Source: Macropodus opercularis | Taxonomy: Eukaryota > Chordata > Actinopteri > Anabantiformes > Osphronemidae | NCBI GenBank assembly: GCA_030770545.1 | Contig: CM061092.1 | Span: forward strand, 16,865,501-16,929,500 | Reading direction: 5' to 3' | DNA: 64,000 nucleotides | In this document: piece by piece, positions 50,076 to 62,549 of the stretch | Position numbering within the stretch: position 1 is the first letter of the stretch | Layout: each line of letters begins with the position of its first letter | Made by a program: the position numbers and the translations under genes | The notes under the pieces: model-generated | Seen by the model: only the letters and a program-made list of their open reading frames with translations | Told to the model about the DNA's origin: nothing | Database searches by the model: none

Positions 50076-51484
50076 ACCAGTTCACAAGAGGTGACAGATG
50101 TAGAAAGCTTGTGAAAGTGCAGGTTAGTTGATTTAAATTTGAAACTGTTGTTAATATACTTGTGGGCTTAGTCCAGGTTTGTGACTGTTTTATTAAGCAA
50201 AAGTAATGGGTTTGAAAAACAGAGCAGACAGTTGTTCTAGTGTGGGCGAGTAGTAGCAGCAGCAGTTGAAGAAGTAGTAGCTTATTAGTCATTAGTATCT
50301 ATGTAAATTTTCAGAAGTGTGATGTTTAGTGAACTACTCAAATTGTCAGTGATAGCAATGTTTATTTTAAGAGAGGTTTGATTGTGAGCTCAGCTGTTAA
50401 AAGTTAAACAAGCAGGCCTTCTGCAACATTCTGTTCATTTTTGCATGTTACTGTTTGATATTGGAGTATTGTTTTATATTTATATATTTTATTTAAAACA
50501 TTTATTTTTGGGATAGGCTCAACCCAACGGTGCAAGAAAGATTATCTGCAGCAAGGCAAAACTCAGGATTCTTCCAAATACAGTGTGTAAATACAGAATC
50601 AGCACATGATGGCACTGCTGTCCCAAAAGTAAAAAATATAATATAAGTCTTGCAATTGCTCCTGAGAATTTGATTAGTACTTAAAGTGACGATGTAAGTG
50701 TTTTGGGGTACTTGAAATATTTCAATTGTATGCTACTTTTACTTCTACTTCATTTTAATTCAGAGGCAAACATACTTTTAACTTCATAATGTAGCTGGTA
50801 GTAGATTTGAAAACAAATTATTGTAACTCTCTCCTTGGCACTTTCTAGTGATGGTTTAGCTGACAGCAGTCTGTTACTGTAACTGGTGTTTGTATTACAT
50901 ACATACATAACAGGTGCTGTAATAATATTTGGCAGTTGTGCAGTAGTAATTACAGATAGGATTAGAGACGAAAATCTGTCTGTTCTTGTCAGTCCTTCTG
51001 AAACAAGTATATCCACTAAAAAGCTGGAAGCAGCAACAGCAGCTCCTGACAGCTGAAGCGAAAGAGTCGCTTTACAAATCTTTCCACTATCCCTGCACAA
51101 TAACGCAAGGATTAATTAACTGCTTGATTTACTGCACACTACTGCAGGCCAGATCATGTTCAGGTGTGAACATGTGTGCTTGAGTGCTGAAATTACAGTC
51201 TGTGATTAGTGGGAGGTTTTCAGTCAAGGAAGGGTAATGCTGGTACAGATGCATGCTGAGGAGGCTGTTATGTGTCATTTCAAACGCACTGAAAAAAAAA
51301 AAAACATAGTATAAGGATTTACAACCTTTTCTAGGAAGACACTACTTTTAAATTCAGGGCTTATACTTTTAAATGTATATATATAAATTGGTGCAGTCTT
51401 TTCAAGCTCTAAGAACCTTTATGAAGGTGAATGTACTCACATTTGGCAAACTTACTCACACACAACCCAAATGCAGACAGACGA

Positions 51485-51496
51485 GTGTGTGTGTGT

Positions 51497-51538
<42 letters not shown>
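51485..51538. repeat. (GT)n microsatellite
   Basis: About 54 bp of GT dinucleotides with one GGG interruption. Confidence 0.95.
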
Positions 51539-51539
<1 letters not shown>

Positions 51540-53228
51540 AGTGTTAACTGCTGTTGCTAGGTTTATGACCACTTTTGGCAACACTGCAAAGTAAAATTCA
51601 CCAGACGATCACCAAAAACTACAAAATATAATCAGAAAAATGAATCTGAAAACATCACAAAAAACAACAACAAAAAACACATGTGGAACAAGACTGGAAG
51701 AAACTAAAGTTGATGTAGCACAGAAGATAACCTGACAAGGAGCTGCCTGAGGGGAATGGGAACAGGTGTGCAGATGGTTCGCTGATTATTATTTTAGTGA
51801 TTATGTCAGGGGTTGAAAGTGTTTTGCCTGTTATGTACTGTACTGACATAATGCTGACACTGACAGGAACTTTATTGTTCTAAATTCACTAAAGAGTGAG
51901 ACGAAAAAATAACGAACAAAACAAATGGGTCAAACCTGCTCCTTCCCACCATCTCACCGTTTTCACAGAAAGGATAGTTATGGTGACAGCTCCTTATAGT
52001 CTGTGTGCATTTCACTATCTGTGCTTTTATTGAACAAAACTGCAACACTCATGATGTTTGGGAGAATCCTCAGAATGGATCTCTAAATGCATGGGATTTT
52101 CTGATTAAGCCACATAAAAAGGACATATTTTCACTACATTGTGTTCTTTTCCGTAACTACATTAAATGAGTTCATTGCCACATGGTCAGATATACATTAA
52201 AATTTCACTTCCATTTTTTTCTGTAGTCATATTGTGACATCTAGTGGTTAAAGGGTATTGTTGCAGTCAGTATATTTAGCTCATCACACTAACCCTACTC
52301 AACCTTATATGATATTTGAACATTCTTCAAAAAGGGCTACACAGCTGGTTGAGTAAAAGTTTTTTTCATTTTCACATTTACCTTAAAACACTACTACTAC
52401 TTTACTTTCTTCATGTGCCAGTGTACAATATAAATAGAATAAATATGAATAGAATACTTCAGTAATGTTGTTCTCAGTAATTGCTAAATGAGGTGTACAG
52501 GTGTAATCATTCACTAATACTCAGTTTTTACAGTACATGCAATTCTGTAAATTTAACAGTGAAAAGGTTCAAAGAATCCAGGGAAACCTGCATGAAAAAC
52601 TGCTGCTGAATGTGTGTGACTTTTGAGCTCTCAGATCTTTCCTGGCGTCTGAACTGCATGACAATTCATCATGCTTGATAGACATATCCACATATTGGAG
52701 ACTTGTTATTCAAGTTCACCTCAGCATCCAGAAACTCTATTACTCAAGTAGGAATCAACACACATGTTCTATGCAGTTCACTGGTACTGAGCTCATGTCA
52801 AATGGGCCGAATGACGAATAAGGAAACACGTTCTACAAGCAGATGAGTTTACAAAAAGGAATCATCATTTGTGTTCATACAGTATATGGGTGTATACTAT
52901 ACTTCCCACAGCATAGATGGCTTATGTATTTGAAGGTGCCATCAGCACCAAGGTATTGTATGTGTTGTATTAGGTCAATGTCTTTTCCTGCTATGGGAGG
53001 AGATATTTCAGCAGGACGAGTGTGGATTTGTGGACACAGAGTGTGGGGGTCTTACTGGCCTACCTGTAGTCTATATCTGTGTCCTACGACATATCATTAC
53101 CAGAGTCACAAAATAGTAACTATGAACTGTTGACTGTTGTTGAGCAGCTTCAGGCTTTAATCACCAATGAGAAAAATCTTTTCAGGAAGTGATACTACAT
53201 TATCAGAAAAAAAAACATAAAGTCAGTA

Positions 53229-53319
53229 GTCTGAAGGTTGAGTCATGGCAACTGGACTTCTTCTAGTTAGTATAGTACTAACTAGAAGAAGTCCAGTTGC
53301 CATGACTCAACCTTCAGAC
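53229..53319. repeat. Perfect 44-bp inverted repeat with 3-nt loop
   Basis: Arms 53229-53272 and 53276-53319 are exact reverse complements around TAG. The outer ends read GTCTGAAGG and CCTTCAGAC. The 14-mer ACATAAAGTCAGTA abuts the left arm (53215-53228) and recurs 33 bp beyond the right arm (53352-53365). There is no similarity to a known transposon end and no coding frame. Confidence 0.95.
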
Positions 53320-54134
53320 AACTTGACCTGGATGAATGAGAACCTTCACAGACATAAAGTCAGTAAAAAATGTGAAATGCTTTATCCATGTTGACATCAT
53401 GAAGATTTTTCTTTTGAATGTTTGTTGTCTATTTTGTAAACAATATTCAGTTGTCATCGTCATCCTTGTAAAAGTTTTATTTGTGTTATCCCTTAATGAC
53501 ATGTAAGGAAATAATAAACCAATAAACAAAACAATATATTATACAGAATACATCTTATAGCTAATTATGAAATTAGCAGATTCCAAAAAGCTGGGTAACT
53601 TCTTGCACATATGCTTTATAAGCTTCTGTACTGCGGATACAGTGATACTGCTTGTACAGTAGCTGTAGTTCACGGGACTAAACCACCACATCATGTGTCA
53701 GCCATTGCTCTACAGTGTTAAAGGAGTTTTTAGGTACAGTGACACATGTCTCTGCTGTGCATGCAATATGTATTAGTAGACTGAAGTCTGTTACATACTT
53801 TTTTCTGTGAATGAAGCATTGTGTTCATTTGTTTGTTCTAATGCAAACCATAACATACAGTAATTCTTGCATCTATGGGTTTATTGTTTTATCAATCTAG
53901 AGTCATAATAGCAAAGTAAAGCACATTGATAACATGTTGTTTGCAGGTACAGTATGATTCAGTCTAAGTACAGTCCCACTGAGCAGCTCTTAGTCTCTTC
54001 TCAAGCTGCTGTAATTGGTTTGACGATGTTTGTTCCGGTCTTGTTGGTTGTTTTCCCAAAGAAGTTGTATTGGGTTTTACGTTTGGACTGCGGGTGGAAC
54101 AGTGATAGACAGACACGTGCGATATTTTGTCCTA

Positions 54135-54147
54135 CCACAAGGTGGCA
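54135..54147 (+). promoter_or_regulatory. CTCF-like motif
   Basis: CCACAAGGTGGCA matches the CTCF core at 12 of 13 positions on the plus strand, opposite to the 49902-49914 motif. Confidence 0.35.
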
Positions 54148-54429
54148 GAATCACTTCACAAACTCCCTCACTCAGCGAAATTAAATGTATAATTTCGGTT
54201 ATTATGTATTGTATAACTACCGTACTCGAACTAAAGTTGAGCTTTTTGGGCAACAATGCATTTTAAATCAGTGAGTGTCTGAAAATCCAAAAGAATAAAG
54301 AAATATATCAGAAAACAAATGTAATACTGCAGTATAATCCCTGCACATTTCTGACGTGAGTGAACTTTTTATTTTATGTGCTTTGCAGAAAAGACAGATA
54401 TACAGGATTCGTAATTTGCTCTTACTCCC

Positions 54430-57400
54430 ACTCTTTTGGCTTTGAATGCAAAATATTTAAGGGGGTGGAGAAGTGGAGGGCATTTAAAAACCATTAAGTG
54501 GGACACATAAAAGAGAGCCAGGCACAGTGATGGTCATTTCACCCCTCAGATAGAAATGGTAATTGGCTAATTTCTGTTCTAACATGTGCCATAAAAGCCT
54601 CACCAACCCTTTTAATTACGCCTCCATGAAAAGACTTGCTTTGCACAATAAAAAACTGTGTCAATTAGTATGCAGAACAATGTTTAACATATCAGAAAAT
54701 TAATCTACACAGCACTTTGAATTAGAAGTTTCTTTCTGGAATAACTGGGGCAGGCCAGCTGAGAATGCTTTTGTATGTGGTCTAAATTACTCCTTTGTTA
54801 CCGCAGTTGAAAGGCAATTAAAATAGGGATTGGAGTGTGGTCGTATTCTCCACAAACCTGTCAGTGTTACATTTTGGAAATGAAAAAGCTCTATGTCCGC
54901 TATCTGTTCAAAGTGAAGCACAGGCTCATTTCTGTTGTTCCTTGATCTGAATTGGATCCTGAAATGAAAAAAGTGGGAGCTATAAGAAAGAACCAGGGAG
55001 GGTTCTTGCTAAAGGATGTTCTGTTTGCTGTTATTATAACGGCAGAGATTAGCTTATCGGATATCTGGCTTTTATTATAGGTGAAGGACTGTGCAGCTTG
55101 AATTTTAAAGCTGGACTACACTTATCTTCCTCTTGCCCTCCACTTGCTTCATGTCTGCTTTGCATTACATTTATTACCTGTTAAAGAGGTCTGTTGAGTG
55201 CTGCATTTGTATTATTTTATGTTTTTTAACCAGGTGTCAGGTCTGATCCGTGTCAACCAGCATTTTTTATCAAAATGCCAGCAGCTCAAATCCTAGTGAG
55301 AACCACCCAAGAGGCAGTCGACTCATTTCCCTAAAACACAACCTTTTAATTAAACAAACCAGCATAATAAAGAAAAAAAAAAGAAAGAAATGGCGATACT
55401 TTTGCTATTCCCATCTGAGGGAGAAGTTCATTAATATTTAGAGACCCTGTGGGCTTTTAGACATTTTCCGCTGCTCTACTTGGCCTTTGCCAGTAATAAA
55501 GCAGAATGCACAGCCAGCATGCTGGTAGTATAGTGTCTGAATGTGTGGGCAGAGGCAAAATTAACATGCACGTTAGACACATTCTGGGTACAAAATGTTT
55601 TTGGTGACTCTTTTTATACATATTAGAAAAATAAAAGCAGGCACTGATTATGCAATTAGAATGCTTTTATGAAATAATAAAATCAAGCTTTTCATTACAA
55701 ATATATTCTGAGGAGTAAAAAAGACTTTACATCTTAATAAGGTATAATTTGAAGAAAACAAAATGGCAGCAGCTTAATGAGCCCCATGCTTTTAAAAGAA
55801 GCTCATCAGAAAAACAATACATTGCCCGACAAACCATGCAAGCTAATGTAGCCAACAAGCGACATCATCATCAAAGGAAGATATTTTGTATATAGAGATT
55901 TGCCTAAACTAAGTATATAACTTAGTATAAAGTTGACAAAGCTTAACATTATGTTTTAACAAAATATAAAAAATCATGTCATGTAGATGTCATCTAGTAA
56001 AAATATTATTGTATTATTTATATCATTTTGAACACATAAACTGAAGGTGTTTGATTTCTGCTTGAAACAAGGTAAAAAGGTAACAGGTTAAATAATATGC
56101 CTAAATTTGTCTTACATTAGGGATCGAAATTTGCGATTAGCATAGATCTGCAGATATGTCTATTTTAGAAGCTATTTTGGGGAGTTCAGTACAACTTAAG
56201 AAAGTTTTGTGTGTGTTCACCTGGAGTATTTTATGTATCTAATAGTGCAAAATTCAGGGGAATGTTTCTCAAAATAACACTGCCATTTCCATTTCTTGAG
56301 AATAAATTTGATACCCATTTTATTCCTCCTTTGGGGCTTGATGCAACTTTTGAAATGCTGTGCAGTAAACCTGACTTTGATATCAAAGGAAGCTGCTGGG
56401 TGAATTGGGCCAGTGTTCCATACTGTAGGCTTGTTGTTGCCTTTGTAGTCATCTTGTTGCTTGTCTCTTAATTGACAGAGAAAGTAGACCAGAATGTTAT
56501 GGATTGTGGGTGTTATCATCCCCTCAGTGCACCACACAACTCATTTCTCACTTTGGTTGCAGGGCCTTGGAGCATGTTTCTTTTTTACAGCCCTCAGAAG
56601 TCAGGTGGCCCTCAGCCATTCCAGCTGTCTGTCGGGTGTCATTGTGAATCAGCATCACACAGGGGTGTAAAAGACAATCACACAGTTTTACATGCTACAT
56701 TTGCCTTTAATCGAGGGGAAATTGTGAGCAGAGCCCAACCTCAAATAGAAATCTCCAGCAACACTTCCATGCATGCGTAATTAGCACAGTAAATCTCCTA
56801 ATTAGCTTGTTGTATTGTCAGTGGTTATAGTAGCATCCGGATGAGGGTGGGGGGATGTAAATGTAGGGTCTGGGGTGGGGTGGTGATGGTGATGTTGTGG
56901 AGGGGGATCCAGCAGATGGCTGTGCGCTGTCTTGCAGGCAGACAGTCATGAAGCAAAGAGGAGGAGGCTGTGTCAGACGTTCCTGCATCAGGCCACTGCC
57001 GGAAGCCTGCCGCCATGCCCCTCAACCCTGCTTTTCTCCACCCCAGCAGCCACAGAAGTTAAGAATGCAGGAAGTCTTGTCACTTTGCATGTGAAGGCAT
57101 CGTGTGTTCCGAGGGGATGATACACGCTGGAAACAAACATTGCTGCTTGGCTGTACAACCCTGATGTTTGTATTTCTCCCCTAGTTATTAGTCCCTTCTG
57201 GTCAAATATTGTCACAGATCTGCACAGTGAAAGCTGAGTTTGGGTCTCAAGCTGACATAATCCAGTGTAGACCCAACTATTTGGTCCCTTCGTTAAATTG
57301 AGTATGAATATGCCAATGGATTACAGTACATATGTTTATATCATTAAAAATTTTATGCTGTCAAATTTTCCTTTTGCATTATCTCTTTTCAAGAGAGTGT

Positions 57401-59330
57401 GGACGAAAACGGTTTAATGAGATGACAAACATGCTATGTGCATCAGTATGACTTATTCCAAAACTCTGTATAAGAGACTTGAAATATGCTTTGCTCTGCT
57501 TTAGGGAACACACATGTAGAAATCCTAATTCTCTTAACCTAGATAAAAGCTGTAAATTCACTCCTCAGCTGCAGTTAAGGACAAATCGTTGCAGCTGCCC
57601 TTGGTCGTACCTTGGCTTGTCTGAAATCTATTCTGACATGGAGAACAAAGGCAGTTTGGGGGACCTCTTCCTCCTCCAGATGTTGAACTTGATTTGAAAA
57701 GAAAAGGTGATTTTGAGGGGGTTGGGAAAAGGGTTGTGTGGGGGTGGGGGTGAACAACAGCAGCTGCTGCAAGAAAGAGAGCAGACAGTGCAATGCTAAA
57801 AGGTGAGACAAAAACACAAAAGCTACTCAAGGCAACAGCAGAACTGGGCAAAATGTGCACTTTGTTTGTCACATGTTGTTGGGATTGATGGATTTCTCAG
57901 CACGCCTCCCTTGTATTCCTCGCTCACATTTCATCTTTACATGTGGGGCACATATACAACAATGTTAATAGATCACTGTTTATTCTTTATTTTTTGATAT
58001 TGAAAACCAGAATTTTGCTTTTTTATGAAGTTTGCTGGTTTCTTGGTTTCTTTGTAAAGCATATAATTTGGTCTGGCATATGTTTGAAAGTTGAGGTTTA
58101 GGACTTTTGCCTGCAGAGTTAGAGCTAATTCCAGAGTTGTCTAGCTTGATTGGTATTGCTCCTGGTTAAACGTCAGCATGAGCTATGCTATGCTATGCAG
58201 TTACCCCTTTTTCAGATTTGCTCCTCAGGTTGGGACTTGTGGACGTGCTCCTCAGCAATTAGTAAAGTCATTACTTATTCATCAAGTCATATAATGAGGT
58301 CTTACAGTGGCTGTGATTTTTAAAATTGATTTTCCTAATAGCTTTTAATGGTTTGTATCATCATGCTATTGTTGAATGTTAGTCTGTAATGAGTCATAGG
58401 ATGGCCCGTGATCATAAGGCTCTAAATTGTTCAGACGTTAATCGTTATTACACTGGGTGACAGGGCCGTTGTGGTCCATGTCCTTTAGATATGGAAGAAG
58501 TTGTCTGAGATTATGAGGCCAGCAAATCATAAAAAAATATATTAAATCAATGTTTTCATGTCAAACCAGTTTAAACTTGTTACTGTTTTGTCATTGTGTA
58601 AGTTGGAATGTCAAAAGTCAAAACTACAATATTCTATTTTGTTTATTTAATTTGAGATAAAAAACTTTATGACAAACCCGTTACTGTGTATTATCAGTGA
58701 ATAAATATACTATAAAGCAAAGGGAGATTAAATCCTTCCTGCTTACTTAATTAAAATATTTAATGCTATGTTTGACGTGAATATTATTTTGTCAGATGTC
58801 AGTTTGCTAAAGGTACAAATATTTCAAAAGTGTTAAATGTCAAAAAAATGAACATTTCCAGAACTAGTGTGTCCTATATATCATTGATACAGTTTAATTA
58901 AATGACATCCAGTGATTGAAAAAGATATAGTTTCAATTAAAAGGCCTTAATTGAAAAAGGTCATTTCAAAAACTAAATGTTCTATTAGAAATTCAATTAC
59001 CTCCTAGAGAAAAGGAATATAATATAATTCTTCATAATGGTCTGTGGAATGTAATAAGTTGGCCAATTAACTATTTTTTATTTGATTTAGGTGGATTTTA
59101 TGATCTTTGTTCACAATATCAATTACACGGAAAGCTTTGTGTAGGCAATGTTCATAATGGCTGCAAATGGCAGAGGAGGAAAGAACCCTTGACTAATTAA
59201 TGCATCCCTAACCAGCTTTCAATTATAACACAAATCATGCACTAAAACACATCTAGGTCAAGATTCTTCGCCTCTGTTCAATGCAAAGTTACAGGAAAAA
59301 TTACTGGAAAATGTGTCTTCTTAGAATTGA
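54430..59330. other. Cluster of putative conserved non-coding blocks
   Basis: Blocks around 54530-54720, 56240-56480, 56690-56830, 58130-58500 and 58840-59200 are free of simple repeats and rich in homeodomain-type words (cctaattagc, ttttaattacgcc, ggtaattggctaat, gtaattagc, caattaactat). They look like developmental enhancer DNA by texture alone. No alignment was possible. A related observation is that frames on both strands stay open briefly without coding composition. Confidence 0.3.
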
Positions 59331-60553
59331 CATGACATTTATGTACAAGCAGCCAAACCTTGAAGTATTTCATATGTAACATTAGCACATATGTTATGAG
59401 GTAATGCTAGTTGTGGATTTGTGATAGAGTCAGAGAGTTTCAGATTGATGATGCTGCGATTTTGTGTTAAACATGGCCAGGTGAATCTTTGTTCCGTCTG
59501 GTCGCTTTTCCACTTTTGACAGATATCAATCACTCCACCAGATGAGGTCAGCTGTTTTAATTTGCTCACGCTGCGTCCTGGGAAATGAATATTCAGCACT
59601 TTGATGATAGAGCGTTGCTGTTTATGCACACTGAAGACATCAATGTGCTGGCACCATTGCTTTTCCTCCCTCCGTATACTACAACACATAAGCTCTAACA
59701 GGTTTGTCTATGCACAGAACTTCTTTAAAAAGCCCAACTATTTGTGTATAGCAGTGCCTTCCAAGGTAAACTGGCCTAATGTATGATAAGGGTAACATTT
59801 ATGTAGAAAAGCCTGCAGCCAAAAATATCTATTGTGAAAGAAAGACTGAGATCAGTTTGTGAAATAGCAAAATAATGAAAATAATGAATAGTTGTTTTAT
59901 TTTATTACATTAAGTCATGGGTTACTTGCTTACACAGTAACACGATGAGCTCTTATGATACAGCGCAATGCACCGATTTAGTGCTCTTGTTACATGTGGT
60001 GTAAACCAGACTTTCACATAAAGACCTCCATACAGTCCATCAGGCATAGATGTGCCAGTCAAATGTTTTTTGGTATGTTGTGCTGTTTTCATGACTTGCC
60101 ACAATTGAAAGAAAACATTCATTTTGCCCTCTCTCACAAAATCCTGAAGGAGAACGTCAAGGTCATCATCAAGCTCAAACATAAGTATGCTGATGCAGCA
60201 ATACAACGATGTCAAATGTGAGACTTACACAACCTGCAATGTTAAAATTTGACTCAGAGTTTAAAAAAATTTTGTAATGACCAATCAATATTGCTGATCC
60301 AAACTGATATTTAAAAACTACCTTTGTCCTCATTGTTATAGTTCTATAAAGTGAAAGTGTACTTACTATAATACTAATGTGGAAGCTAACGACAGTAATA
60401 AAGTATTTTTAGGAGCAAACTAAGGTATATGATGATAGGAAACTGAGCTGGAAATAGTTTAACTACACAACAAGACAGGTGAGAAATACATTATCAAAAT
60501 GATTGGTAATGATAATATTAATACATTTTGTGGTCTCTGTACTGGGTGTTTGA

Positions 60554-60593
60554 CCACAAGATGGCAGTTTAAATTGATTCCCAGTAGGGGGCA
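60554..60593 (+). promoter_or_regulatory. Tandem CTCF-like motifs
   Basis: CCACAAGATGGCA (60554-60566, 12 of 13) and CCAGTAGGGGGCA (60581-60593, 13 of 13) lie 27 bp apart in the same orientation. Clustered co-oriented sites are typical of strong CTCF peaks. Binding is not shown. Confidence 0.45.
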
Positions 60594-61783
60594 ATATTAA
60601 GCAAGCAGGAAGGGGGTAAACTGACAACATTTTTAAAACCAAAACAATAGAATTTATAGCATGATATCAATATAACTCTATTTCTCAAGCAACATAAACA
60701 ACATACGTGACTATCACTTGTACTGCTGATTGAAGGGCAGTTTAAACGATCAGGTGTTTTTGTGTGGAACACACTGAACAAACAAACACCTGCTTCACAG
60801 ACGAGTCACACTCTGATACCAGATCAACTAACTGATGCTGCGCACATGCCAACTTTATTGCACATGTAAGACTCCAAACCAAAATGTAACAGCGTGTGTT
60901 TTTGGAAGACATGACACGCATACAAACACACGCACACATGAACACGTACTGTACAGTGTAACACTACAAGCTGCATAATTTCACAGCACCTCCTGAGGCG
61001 AACAGGAATGAAACTACCAGAAGAACAGTGGATTATTATCACTGCATAATGTATTTTCACCTTCCTACAGTTGAAATGAAGGTGTCACGCAATTATTCTG
61101 AATTGTTACCAAAAACAGAACAGAAAGGTAAAACAAAAGATTTGCAGATAAAAGGATGGAACAGCTGAAAGAATTAAATCAAATCTATTGACATAAATAT
61201 CCATTGCTGTTATTCACTTCTGCTGTTAAAATACTGTTATCACTTTCTGGACAGTACATAATAACAAACTTTACTTTTACACTTGTACCTCACCGTCTCA
61301 AAATATATTATACAATTAAAAATGAAAATATCCAAAAGCAATATTAACACAGATGCAAATTAAAAATGCTGCTTGTTAATACATGTTGCTACATGCAAAT
61401 GCATTAATAAGAATAATGAAACTGTAAAATACATTTTCATAACAAATTTGAAAGTGAACAGTTTTATTTATTTTTAGTGTTTAAGATACTAAAGTTGTAA
61501 GAAACATCAAGAGTTATTTTTAAATAACCATTGCTACTAAAGTGCACATTTTAAATATTTAGATGGAACAGTAATAAAATTATTGCTAAAGTCAAAGTAA
61601 TATTTCAAACATAATTGCATAATATGATTTCAGCAAAATAGTGTAAGGATTAATGTATTTCATTGATTCTTCTTTTACTTCTTTGTTTGTTCTTTGTCTC
61701 TGAAGCACCTGTGTCTCAGCCTGGCCATGTCCATCACAGTTAAGCTGTGAAGGGAGATCAAGCTTCTATGTGTTTGGTCATAC

Positions 61784-61788
<5 letters not shown>

Positions 61789-61817
<29 letters not shown>

Positions 61818-61851
61818 TGTGGGTGTGGGTGTGTGTGTGGGGGTGGGGGGG
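61789..61851. repeat. (GT)n / G-rich microsatellite
   Basis: GT dinucleotides with GGG interruptions run into a G-rich end (ggggtgggggggag) that could form a G-quadruplex. Confidence 0.9.
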
Positions 61852-62479
61852 AGACATTGGGTGGGCAGCTGGCTGTGGCTTTTTTCAGTGCACACGCCTT
61901 GGGGAGCCCCCACTCCAGCTGTGATTGATGCGCTCCTGTTGCTGACCGTGCAGAGGCCAGAGCACAGGGACCCGCTGAGGCTGATGTTTATTTGTGGTCA
62001 GAAACCACCTCGGTCAGGGGGCCCTGGTCATCAAACATCTTAATCCTCAAAAACACAGCTCTGGGTCTGATTTTCTCCTCAGGAAGGACACATCAACTTT
62101 TCTTTCTGCTTTTAACTGTAGCATACTACATGTGCCAAGCTGATCCTTTGCTGATTGGAGTGTTACTTTTATTATGTGAAACACAAAGAATCTGAGAACA
62201 ATCTCAATATCTACACTAACATTCACTGGCTTTTTTAATGGTTTCTGTATTTAATATTTTCTCTACATGTGAAAACTATAGTTTTGAGAAACCTTTAACT
62301 GTGACACAGCCAAAAATAGTAGTTGACAGTGGAGTCTAAACACTCAGGACTTATGTTTCTGTGGGAGAGAGGGAGAGTGCCAAATACACCCATGTCTCTT
62401 TGATCACAGCAGACGCTGGGTTCTGGGCACTGAATGAAGAATGCTTTTTGTATGTGACATTCTGGAGCACTTCAAGGAA

Positions 62480-62549
62480 ATGATCAGTCAAAGTGCAATC
62501 AGCAGACGAAGCCAGAGCTTCATACCTAACTCCCTGTGGGGCTATGAAG
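62480..62549 (+). CDS. Possible first coding exon of an unidentified gene
   Basis: An ATG at 62480 with G at -3 opens 23 codons beginning MISQSAISRRSQSF and ending LWGYE, followed directly by a donor (gaag/gtaaag). The exon would leave phase 1. The composition is plausible for an N-terminal peptide, but I do not recognise the family and see no second exon before the window ends. In human, SEC16B is next to RASAL2, so a first exon of that gene is one idea, but it is not supported by recognised residues. It may be chance. Confidence 0.2.

Noticed and set aside
59339..60221. Overlapping frames of 75-116 codons on both strands
   Set aside because: Open on both strands, unrecognised and with no splice context. 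More likely AT-rich non-coding DNA than a gene.
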